Source: Humulus lupulus | Lineage: Eukaryota > Streptophyta > Magnoliopsida > Rosales > Cannabaceae | Assembly: GCF_963169125.1 (NCBI RefSeq) | Contig: NC_084793.1 | Span: 134,828,297-134,892,296 of the forward strand | Direction: 5' to 3' | Length of the DNA stretch: 64,000 nt | Part shown: piece by piece, positions 1 through 9,299 of the stretch | Numbering within the stretch: the stretch's first letter is position 1 | Layout of the letters: each line of letters opens with the position of its first letter | Translations under genes and position numbers: made by a program | The notes under the pieces: generated by a model | The model's database searches: none | Seen by the model: only the letters and a program-made list of their open reading frames with translations | Told to the model about the DNA's origin: nothing

Positions 1-254
1 ATTTAAGTTCTTGAAACTTAAGGTTCTTCTTGGTAAGTTTCTTCTTGGATGGTTTAGTATTCTTTTCATCTCTTTTCTTTAGATTCTCACCATTTTTACT
101 GTTGGTTGATAGGAGTGTTCTAATCCTGTTCTTGTTCCCAAATATCCCGGATTTTGGTAAGGAAAATAGGATAGATTTTATGTGCTTATATGATATGTTT
201 ATGTTATGATATGTTGATGTTATGATATGTATTTGTATAGTATGTCTTGTAATC

Positions 255-392
255 CTTGGGCATATGACTTGTTTAGATAACAAGCCCCAAGAATATGTTT
301 TCTAGTCCTTGGGCATATGACTTTCTTAGCTAGCAAGCCCAACAAATTTATGGGCATATGACTTGCTTAGCTAACAAGCCCCAAGAATTTAT
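255..392 (+). repeat. LTR minisatellite, about 3 diverged copies
   Basis: The motif gggcatatgactt followed by ttagctaacaagcccc recurs starting near 258, 311 and 352. The units are about 41 to 53 bp with indels. The repeat lies inside the LTR remnant. Confidence 0.75.
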
Positions 393-719
393 GATGGCCA
401 TTAACATTGTATTCCTATACGATATATGTTTTTTTTTGTTATAGTCATATGTTTTATAGTGTACATTTATGATATAGTCTTATGCTTATGATTTATGTTA
501 TATGTTGTTAGTAGATTTTTCCTTGCTGGGCATTAGGCTCATTCCTTTCTTTTTAGTGTGATGCATGAAAATGATTATGGAAGGCGGAAGGATTCTTGGC
601 AGCTTGGCTTGTGTGTTAAGGATGAATGGACTACGTGTCGATCGAGGATGACATTATTTAGTCTTTTGAATTATGTTATTTTGTAATTCCACACTTAGTT
701 TTTAAACAATTGAATTAAA

Positions 720-752
720 GTTTATGTTTTATGTTTTATGTTTTATGTTTTA
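720..752 (+). repeat. TTTTATG microsatellite
   Basis: About four and a half perfect tandem copies of the 7-bp unit TTTTATG. Confidence 0.85.
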
Positions 753-959
753 TAAACAATGGGATCTCATACCATAGCATATTTTATTTAATATTTTTAT
801 CTTATTTTGTATTGGCACAATATTTTGGGTTTTTAATAAAGTTATGTTATTTCTTATGTTTGTATCCAAATAGTAGCAGCTATGTCTAGTAGTTTTAATG
901 GTCCAAGGTCTTAGAAATAGTTGGATCTTTACATTGTCCAACCAATCAAGTCGATTTAA

Positions 960-2650
960 ATGAAGATAGCACCACTGTTCTTGAGCAAACAGTCATGGAG
1001 CCTCGTCGTAGTGGGAGGGTTTCAAGGAACCCAGTTCGCTATGGTTTGGATGGTGAAACCAATATGGTTGTTGGTGACACTAATGACGAAGATCCATTGT
1101 CTTTCAAACAGGCAATGGCTAGCCCTGAAAAAGGAACTATGGCTCGAAGCCATGAAACAGGAAATGGATTCCATGTACTCAAATTCAGTCTGGGATCTTG
1201 TGGAAGCACCTAGTGACTTTTGGGCCATTGGGTGCAAGTGGATCTACAAGAAGAAATGAGGTGTTGATGGAATTGTCGAGACTTATAAAGCTCGATTAGT
1301 GGCAAAGAGTTATACCCAAAGAGAAGGCATGGACTATGAGTAAACTCTTAGTCCAGTAGCCATGCTCAAATCAATTCGCATCCTCCTATTCATAGCAGCC
1401 GCTCTCGACTATGAGATCTGACAGATGGACATCGAGACGGCTTTTCTTAATGGGAAGCTTGACTAAGTCATTTATATGGATCAGGCAGAAGGTTTTAAAG
1501 TAGCTGGACAAGAAGGAAAGGTTTGCAAGTTGAATAGGTCCATTTATGGACTTAAGCAAGCTTCTCGTTCCTGGAATCTTAGGTTTGATGAAATATTCAA
1601 AACCTATGGCTTTGAACAAAATATTGATGAGCCTTGTGTTTACCAACTAAAGGCAAATCAAATAGTGGTATTCCTGGTTCTTTATGTAGATGATATCTTA
1701 CTCATTGGAAACAATGTTAAGAAATTATCAGATGTGAAGAATTGGCTGAGCACTCAATTCCAAATGAAGGATTTGGGTGAAGCAAGTTATGTTATAGGTA
1801 TCCAGATCATTAGGGATAGAAATAACAAAATTTTAGCTCTATCTAAAGCAACTTATACAGATAAAGTGCTTGAACGATTCTCAATGAAAAATTTCAAGAA
1901 AGGACGTTTACCATCCCGCCATGGAATTCATCTTTGAAAGAAGCAGTCTCCCCAGACTCCTGAAGAAGAAGATGCAATGAGAAAAGTTCCTTACACATTT
2001 GCATTTGGAAGTCTGATGTATGCTATGTTGTATACTAGACCACATATCTACTATGCAGTGTGAGTAGTGAGCATGTATCAATCAAACCCAGGACAGGAAC
2101 ATTGGATAACAGATACGCATATCCTGGAGTATTTAAGGTAGACTAGGGATTATATGTTAGTCTACAAGGGTGGTGTTCGGAACCCTGTAGGCTGCACCGA
2201 TGCATATTTTCAGACTGATGTCGATCACAGGAAGTCTACTTCTGGAATGGTGTTTAGTCTTGGGGGTGGAGCTGTGATATGGAGAAGCATAAAGCAGTCT
2301 GCAATCTCAGATTCCACCATGGAGGCTGAGTACATAGTCGCGTCAGAAGCAGCTAAAGAAATAGTCTTCTAAGAAGTTCTATTCAGATCTTGGTGTTATT
2401 TCAAAAATGGATAAATCGCTTGTGTTGTTTTGTGACAATATAGGGGCGATCGCCAACTCAAAAGAACCTTGTAGTCACAAGAGTAGTAAGCATATAGAAA
2501 GGAAGTATCACATTATTCGAGAATATTGTGGCCAAGGGAGATGTGAAGGTTATGAAGATTGCATCTGAAGACAATCTTGCAGATCCATTTACAAAGACAC
2601 TACCAGAAGCTACATTTGATAATCATATCAAGGAAATGAGATTGGTATAA
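960..2650 (+). pseudogene. copia-A pol remnant: reverse transcriptase and RNase H
   Basis: This is the C-terminal part of a Ty1/copia polyprotein, which copies the element RNA into DNA. Visible in order are a lead-in with GCKWIYKKK, the ARLVAK and MLKSI region, AFLNGKLD, LNRSIYGLKQASRSW, the catalytic LYVDDILLIGN (about 1681-1710), MKDLGEASYVIGI, GSLMYAM, and the RNase H section STSGMVFSLGGGAVIW with STMEAEYI, then CDNIGAIANSKE and ADPFTK. From 960 to about 2370 one reading frame is kept and is broken only by stops (for example at 1257, about 1341, 1417, 1464, 1935, and several between 2060 and 2145). After 2370 at least two frameshifts occur. Family membership is certain. It is clearly dead, and several stops fit single-base nonsense changes. 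Confidence 0.92.
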
Positions 2651-2686
2651 TTAAGGCATTAGTTTCAATTAGTGCATGTGGGAGTT

Positions 2687-4547
2687 TGTTAGGGTTTTAT
2701 GCCCTAATTAAAACTCAATTTCTTTGTAATCTCATTTATTATCAATAAAAGAATAGAAATTATTTTTTGACTTGGTCAATCACTTTGCTCATATGTTTTA
2801 TTTTCATGATTATTTGTTTAATATAAACTTCTATTAAATCCCGAGCATATAGCTAATCGTATTTATAGTGACATAATCACAGTGGAGTATAAATATGATT
2901 ATATGTTCAAAATAAGTTAGTCCTAAGATTAGTCAGTGCACGAGATTTACACTGACTTGCTAATCTATGATATGATCTACTTACACATTGTAGTGTTATG
3001 TTCTTTCCAGAACATTAGCAAAGTAGATAAGATCGGATGTATTTGTTACATCGGACTGGAACGATATTGATAGTTGATAAGATAAGTAAACATACCGTTA
3101 TTATTTATTCTAGTCATATCATATAGTTAACCATAGGTCAATTCAATCTCAATTATGAGTGGTTAGTATTCTAACTAATTGTATTATTTGAGTTCTTTGA
3201 CTTGTTCGTTACCAGCTTACCCTACGAACTAGCCCATACTTACATCTTGGGAACTCGGTTGTATTATTGAGTGGGAGTGTTAATCATAGATATGAACATT
3301 TATAGCTTCTGATGAAGAAGTGAAACGATGGTTTTCTTTTAGTTTGATTCATGTGTTAAATGATAGATATCTCATTTTAGTAATTAATATTAGTTTACTC
3401 AAATATCATTTACAAGGAACTAAGTGTTTTAAGAATAAAATACAATGAGGGGTAAAATAGTATTTTAGTCCCATCTCATTGTAAACCGTCTATAGAGGAT
3501 TGAGTGACAATTATGATAGTAATAATGGATAATTAATAGTGTATCTATATTTTTTATAGAGCGTTCTATGAATTCAAGAGTTCAATTTCGAGTCTTTAGT
3601 GGCATCGCGAGGAATTAATAAGTTAGTAAATTTATTTGTTAGATTTATGATAACTTATTGGAGCTTGATTTCATAGGCCCATAGTCTCCACTGTACCTTG
3701 GATAAAATCATCTAGATAGTCTCATTTAATTGATTTAATTATCAATTAGAATTATCAAAGTTGATCAGGTCAATTTTGGATAGTTTCACAGAGTTATACA
3801 ACTTTGAGAAGAAAAGAGAAATAAGGGCAGATTTATTAATTAAGATAAATTGGTATCTAAATTAATAAATAAGTTTAAATCAAGGTTCAAATTATAAATA
3901 ATTAATTTGATAAATGATTTAAATAATTATTTAATTAATTAAATCAATAGAAAATAATACAGGCCTTGATTTTAAGTCCAACGGGCTTATAATCAAATAG
4001 GAAATTTCACGGGCCTAAAGCCCATGATAATTTTGACCTAGGACTATTAAATTGATATTATTTTATTGATTTTTAATTAAATAAATGACATAATTGAGTC
4101 TATAAAATGAATGTTAAGAGACAATTGAAAACAGAAGTCAAGTCACAAGTTGAAACACAAGTTTCTGGTAGGTTTTAGATTCTCTCTAAACATAAGTCAT
4201 TTCTAAGCCTCAATTTTGTTCTTCTATTCTTCTTCTCTCTGTATCTATCTCATGTGTTGAGAATTTCCCACTCTAGTCTAGGTGATTCTAAGGATACTTT
4301 GGAAGGCTGTGAAGAAAATTGAAGATTGGTTCAGTTTCTTGGTAATACTCTGCGACAGAAAGGATACAAGGGTTAGAGAAACTGAAGGAATGACTCATTC
4401 ATTCCGCTGCATATAATGTAATTATTCTTATCATTATTTCTATTTGAATTCAATTTTAGAAACATTTTCAAGGTTATCGTATATTAATTTGTTTAATATT
4501 AGATCTACATGAAATTAAATAAAGGTCATATATAAGTTTTCCTAACA
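2687..4547 (+). repeat. copia-A 3' LTR (1861 bp)
   Basis: The LTR starts TGTTAGGG at 2687, directly after a purine-rich stretch (gtgggagtt) that fits a polypurine tract. It ends CCTAACA, giving a 7-bp inverted terminal match TGTTAGG/CCTAACA. A TATA-like tataaaat lies near 4100, preceded by an imperfect dyad at about 3967-3995. Unlike the short LTRs of copia-I, this is a long LTR, similar at its ends to the solo LTRs at 35571 and 60625. Confidence 0.85.
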
Positions 4548-6348
4548 GCTTCAGATGTAAGCCTCATAGGATATATCCATGAAAATTTAGTAAAGTCATC
4601 CACAAATAATATATAGTAATGATAGCCTTCAGGAGAAGGGTGAGTTGAAGGACCCCATAGATCTGAATGAATCATTTGTAATTGAGCAATGGTTTTGATT
4701 TGTGAACTTGAAATATTCATAAGGTGATTTTTCCCATATTGACATGCATCACAAAACTTAAACTCAGATTTGGAACAAGAAACTGACATTTTATTTAGAA
4801 CTTTAGAAAGAACATTGGAGGTTGAATGACCAAGCTTATTATGTCTCAAATTGATAATTCGACTGAAAGAATTACAAACAGTAGTAGAAGTATCTTTATT
4901 ACAAGTGATAGTAGACGTTGAGGAATGAATAGAATTCTAAATATCACTAAGATAGAGTGATGCACAAGAGCCTTGACTACAAGATGACTTAGCAATTAGG
5001 ACCAACTGATAGAACCTGTATTTAAGCATTCTCTGAAGTAGAATCAGGTTCGTAACAATGTCCTTGACAAAACAAAAGTTAGGTGTAAATTCTATAGAAA
5101 CATTGTTATCACGTGTAAACTTAGAAATTCTTATGAGATTTTTCTTTATTGCAGGAACATGAAGGACATCCTTAAGATGCATAGATCTACTGGTAGTAAT
5201 ATGTGAGTATCACCAATACTTTGAATTAAGAGTTTAGATCCATTACCAACAAATAGCTTCTCTTTGCCTTTGTATGTCGTGGGAACATTGAGAGCAGTGG
5301 TGTTAGAAGCTACATGATGAGGCTCCAATATCCATATACCAATTTGAATTAGCTACTATTGCTGGAGAGACAAGATTTACTTGGGGTACAGGCTCAATAG
5401 ATTCACCTTCAGTTCCACAGGAGTTGTTATCTCCTTGATAACTCAGGTTAAGCATGTGATACATTTCAAGGCTACATGGCCTTGTTTGCCACATATTTGG
5501 CGAATTGGACAATTGGAATTGGTGTTCCCTCAACCTGAGTTGTGACAGCCGCCGCAACCATGATATCATTGATTGTTGTTGGAAGTGTTGCTCGTGTTGG
5601 GACGACCGCCTTGTCCAGAATTGTTGGAAGCAGCATAGTTTGCTAATGGAATGTGTAGATCCACAGTTGCAGCATCATTCTCTCGTGAAGTGAGATTTAC
5701 TACCACATATTCAAACTCTGTCCAAGACCACCGAGGATGTACACAATGAGTTCCTCAGCACTAATGATGTGTCCTGCAGACATTAAAGCATCAACAATAC
5801 AACGCATCTTAAGAACATACTCATCAATAGGAGCGGCACCCTTCTTTGTCATTTGAAGATGTGTATGAATCTGAAGAATTCTGACCTTGGAGGTATTGGA
5901 GAAGATCTGAGCAAGTTCACGCCAGATCTGAGCAGATGAAGTGTAGCGAGCAACATGTCCAAGTATGTTTTCAGATATGGAGTTGAGAAGCCAGCTCATC
6001 AAGAATTGATCCAGTGAGGCTAGGAGCTAAACCTGAATTTTGAACGAGACAAGTAGGATCGGCAATAGTAGCCAGAGGCTAGAGACGATCACCAGTGAGG
6101 AATCCTTCTAGATCATGTGCTCGAATAGATGGAAGAACTTGTGAGCGCCAGTATGTGTAGTTCGTGCGAGTGAGACGGAGATTCAGAGCCACCATGTGAC
6201 CAGGAATCACCATTGCTAGAGCTGGAATGGTCGGAGCTAGATTCGCTGGAGCTGAAATGGCTAGAGCTGCTGGAGCTTCATGTTGTTGAGGTGGACGATA
6301 TTTGGTGGAGTCATTCACTTGAGGATCAATGCTCAATGAAGTCACCAT
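4548..6348 (-). pseudogene. copia-C gag, protease and integrase N-terminus (broken)
   Basis: Reading right to left, gag starts at 6348 (MVTSLSIDP) and has the copia gag core (LRLTRTNYTYWRSQVLP, then IWRELAQIF and the DEYVLKMR region). A zinc knuckle follows near 5500 (CGKQGHVALKC). Next is the protease, with a damaged active site reading MDIGASS where copia normally has DTGAS, then LHVPAIKKNLI. Last is the integrase zinc-binding region HNKLGHSTS with CDACQYGK, then HSDLWGPS and FVDDFTKFSWIYP. The frame is interrupted by stops near 6080, 5700 and 5300 and by shifts. The integrase stops at 4548, where copia-A was inserted, and the rest lies left of the window. It is non-functional. Confidence 0.88.
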
Positions 6349-6374
6349 TGAGGATATTCAAGAATCTTGAAGAG
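4548..6374 (-). mobile_element. Ty1/copia element copia-C, gag to integrase segment
   Basis: This is the minus-strand coding part of a copia element, cut at 4547 by copia-A and at 6375 by copia-I. The sequence upstream of its gag, including primer site and 5' LTR, reappears at 24875-25112, on the far side of the 18.5-kb copia-I insertion. Copia-I is flanked by AAGAG on both sides (6370-6374 and 24870-24874), which proves the continuity. Confidence 0.85.
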
Positions 6375-6536
6375 TGTTATAGTGTAAATATTAGCTGTGT
6401 TATAGTGTGAATATTAGTTACGTTAAAAATTAGGATTAATTAGTTGATTTAGTTTCCTAGAATAACTTCTCTAGTTGTGTATAAATAGATGTTATATTTT
6501 CAAAACAAAATACAATTCTCTTCACATCTCATTACA
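6375..6536 (+). repeat. copia-I 5' LTR
   Basis: It runs from TGTTATAGTG to CATTACA. The first 23 bp are tandemly duplicated (two copies of tgttatagtgtgaatattag with small differences). A TATA box tataaata lies at 6480-6487. It matches 24708-24869 over the full length. Confidence 0.95.
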
Positions 6537-6548
6537 TGGTATCAGAGC
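6537..6548 (+). promoter_or_regulatory. copia-I primer binding site (initiator Met tRNA)
   Basis: TGGTATCAGAGC directly follows the LTR. This is the usual plant copia primer site, complementary to the 3' end of initiator methionine tRNA. Eight bases later the element is interrupted by the LTR at 6557. Confidence 0.93.
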
Positions 6549-6958
6549 AGAGCCAGTGTAACGACCCAAAATTACTAATAAGGCTGAAGGGCCTTGATTA
6601 GTGTGTCGAGAGGGCATAACTGGATTATTAGTGATTTAAATGATTAAAATCATGTTTATATTATTATTTGGATATATGTGATGCATGACTATGTGTATTA
6701 GTATGCATGTAGGCCCTGATTAGGTTATAAGGGCATATTCGTAATCTTGGCCCGTTGAGGGCATAAATGTAAATATTTGTGATAAATTGTTGAGAGCACA
6801 TTATTATGTGGATATATTTGTAACTTGTGACACGAGGCGATCCTAGTGAGCGGTCTAGCGAAAAGTCACGGTGGGAATTTATACCCGGCTCGAGGCTAGC
6901 CTAGGGGTATTTCTGGGAATTTAGGAAATATATTGGATTCTATTTGATATTGAGAAAT

Positions 6959-7796
6959 TTTATTCCCAAAATTTGAAAATGATGACATGGCAATAAAAGT
7001 GACAAGTGGCAAGAAATGGCTGAGTTAATTAATCTGGTGATATTACTGATATGAAAATTGCTTATCTGGTTTGGAAGTGATTTGTCCGACCTGGTAGAAT
7101 TTATGTCCGACCGGTAAAGATTTTTGACTAACCAGTCACCTGTCTTGGCCGTCCAGTTAAGTGTTTGGCAGACCAGTTAAGTGTTTGGCCGACCAGTTAA
7201 GTGTTTGGCTGACCAGTGAAGTATTTGGCCGACCGGTGGAGTGCATGGCTCACCAGTCAGCTGTTTTGGCCGAGCAGTCTTTCTTCAAGGAGTGAAGTTG
7301 GACGACTAGACAGATCATCGTTATGCAAGTGAAATTCCAGTAATGGCTTCGGCTAGAATTAGTCGTACCTACGCGAGAATCTCTCAGATTATCCCAAAGA
7401 AGTCGCATATTGTTGTATTTTAAATGTTATTATTAATTAAATATTGTGAGAGTAACAGAAATATCCCGATTATGAGGGATTTCGGTTTGTACGATCCTGA
7501 GCCTATAAATACATAGCTCATGGCATCATTGAGGGATTCGAATTCTGATTTTCCTAAGAGAGTATTTGTATTCTGAGAGAAATATTTTATTCTTTTCATT
7601 TACACTGAAGAAACTCAATTGACACAGGTTCATTTGATCTTGAGTGTAGATCCATAAATCATAACTCTAAGTGGATTAGGCTATTACCAACATATTGGGG
7701 CTGAACCACTATAAAAATCATCAATGTCGTTTTTTCTCTTGAAGGTTTATTGTAATTTTGACGTCTACTCATCGTTGGCCAAAATCGTGGTCAACA
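6959..7796 (+). repeat. Tat-B 5' LTR
   Basis: About 838 bp, matching 17630-18483 apart from small indels and repeat-unit changes. It contains a 20-21 bp minisatellite, a TATA box CTATAAATA near 7503-7511, and the end gtggtcaaca at 7796. Confidence 0.93.
7080..7290 (+). repeat. 20-21 bp minisatellite in the Tat-B 5' LTR
   Basis: Roughly ten units of the form gaccagttaagtgtttggcc with drifting interiors. The 3' LTR copy (about 17767-17970) also has about ten units but a different mix. Confidence 0.88.
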
Positions 7797-7798
7797 TT

Positions 7799-7818
7799 TT
7801 GGTGCTTTCATTGAGAGC
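7799..7818 (+). promoter_or_regulatory. Tat-B primer-binding region
   Basis: The sequence after the LTR end reads TT then TGGTGCTTTCATTGAGAG. The TGG start fits pairing with a tRNA CCA end. The same block follows the LTRs of Tat-F (35544 onward, tggcgctttcattaagag) and Tat-G (56991 onward, tggtactttcgttgagag), so it is a lineage feature. Which tRNA is used was not determined. Confidence 0.6.
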
Positions 7819-7851
7819 CTAAAGAGAAAAACACACAATTACCGTATTATT

Positions 7852-9290
7852 ATGGCGCCCAAGAACACCAATGCGGCCTCCAAGAAGCCAGGCTCATCTA
7901 AAGAGCCTGCTAGATCAGAAGGTCCTAGCCCTCAAGACCATGAAAATGAGCCCAGGGTCTTTCTCGAGGAGATGACTCCAAAGGTTGAACAACTCCAGGA
8001 AGCCATGGGGGCCTTCCAAGAGGAGATGGCACAATTCAACGCCCAGGAGTCATTCGCTGAAGAGATGGCCAGACAGAAAGCTGCGTTTGAGCAGCAAAGA
8101 CGGGAGATGGACGCCAGGAGCGAAGAGATCAGGCCGATAGGCAACACCGCGAGGCTGCACTCACTCTGGAGCCGGCTATGCAGTTGACCCAGGCCAATGC
8201 CCAAGCTGCAGCACAAGGAGCAAGGACTACGAATGTTGGTCGAAAAACCACTGACAGACCCAATTCTCGAGGGCTGAATAGAAGCGGGAGTAACCCTCCT
8301 GGTCGGGAAGATGATGGGGTCTGATCTGGCACTGCCTCGACTCATAGGGGGAACTCTAGAACCCCCTCTAGGAGCCACCGATCAGAAACTTCTAGATCCG
8401 GGAGTCACCGATCGGGCAGTAAAAAGACTCCGCTCGGGCAGGAACAAACCAAAACTCCTTGAGGTAAAAGAGCTTCGCACTTCAAGGATGGGCATGGTCA
8501 TGATGAAGCTGATAGTCATCACACCAACCAATCGAAGGAAAAAGATGACAACGGCCAGCAAGGAGGAAAAGACTGCCCAGCGCAGACAGGGAAGCCACCA
8601 CTGCATCCCAACCAGCAGCGCAGTGGGAAGGGGGACGTCCCGCGCGGTAAGCCTTCCGAAAAAACTCAGAGCACAGTGTTCGACCGATTGGGGAGTCGTA
8701 CCTCTCAAAAGGATTTAAGAGATGTCATTGTCGACAGAAGAAGGACCATCCCAGTCGAAGGGCGAGATCCAACCCGACCTACTAGTCAAGTAGAAATACT
8801 TGATGACGGTGCGCTGGATAGGAACGCCCGACCATGCGGTCCAGACCTTGAGCCCCCAGCAGTCGCCCCAGGCATCCTGGCCCAGCTTGATGCGCTAACG
8901 GCTGCAGTTCAAGGTTTGTCGAAATGACCTTCTGCAATCGATCCGGTAGACCACAGGAGTGGTAGCCCATTTTGTGCTCGAATTAGGGCAGCCCAGCTGC
9001 CAGCAAAGTATAAAGCACCGGTACTGCCAGTTTCTACAGAAAAGGCAGACCCGATAAGGCATGTTGGGATGTTTGAAGACCAAATGGAGCTACTCGGAGT
9101 GAGCAATGACTATCGCTGCAGAGTTTTCCCCAATACATTGTCCGATACTGCACAAGAGTGGTATTGGAAATTCAAGCCGAACTCCATTACCTCTTGGGAG
9201 AGTTTCAGGAAAGAATGTTAGAAGATGTTGGCCAAGAAAGCACTCTTGGTTCAATAAGCAGCAAGCCCCATCCGGTGATGAAGTCATCAA
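7852..9290 (+). pseudogene. Tat-B gag remnant
   Basis: Gag forms the particle that packages element RNA. The start ATG at 7852 (MAPKNTNAASKKPG) opens a glutamate- and glutamine-rich, coiled-coil-like N-terminus (about residues 35-95). A frameshift near 8140 then moves the frame. Downstream, in other frames, there is an Arg/Ser-rich linker and the gag core near 9050-9200 (HVGMFEDQMELLGV, then SDTAQEWYWKFK and SWESF). Stops follow. No zinc knuckle and no protease are seen between here and the pol segment starting near 9310, so several hundred codons appear to have been deleted. The remnant is dead. Confidence 0.85.
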
Positions 9291-9299
9291 ATAGGGCGT

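Larger units (their letters stand above)
1..933 (+). mobile_element. 3' remnant of a long foreign LTR inserted in copia-A
   Basis: No coding frame is supported here. The stretch has LTR character: a minisatellite at 255-392, a short passage near 520-560 (ttgctgggcattaggctc) that sits like the conserved ttgctgggccttggctc block of the TGTAACG-type LTRs elsewhere in the window, and a final ggatctttaca ending at 933, close to the TTACA ends of those LTRs. Copia pol sequence begins immediately afterwards. The left end and target duplication lie outside the window. Assignment to Ty3/gypsy is an inference from family resemblance and is not proven. Confidence 0.45.
934..4547 (+). mobile_element. Ty1/copia element copia-A, 3' half (pol end plus 3' LTR)
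   Basis: The segment holds the reverse transcriptase and RNase H end of a copia polyprotein followed by a long 3' LTR that begins TGTTAGGG and ends CCTAACA at 4547. To the right, at 4548, the integrase of a minus-strand copia element resumes abruptly, so copia-A was inserted into that element. The 5' half of copia-A lies outside the window, beyond the foreign LTR at 1-933, so no target duplication can be scored. Confidence 0.85.

Noticed and set aside
6537..6548. tRNA gene signal
   Set aside because: Only the 12-base primer-site complement of initiator tRNA is present; no cloverleaf can be formed around it.
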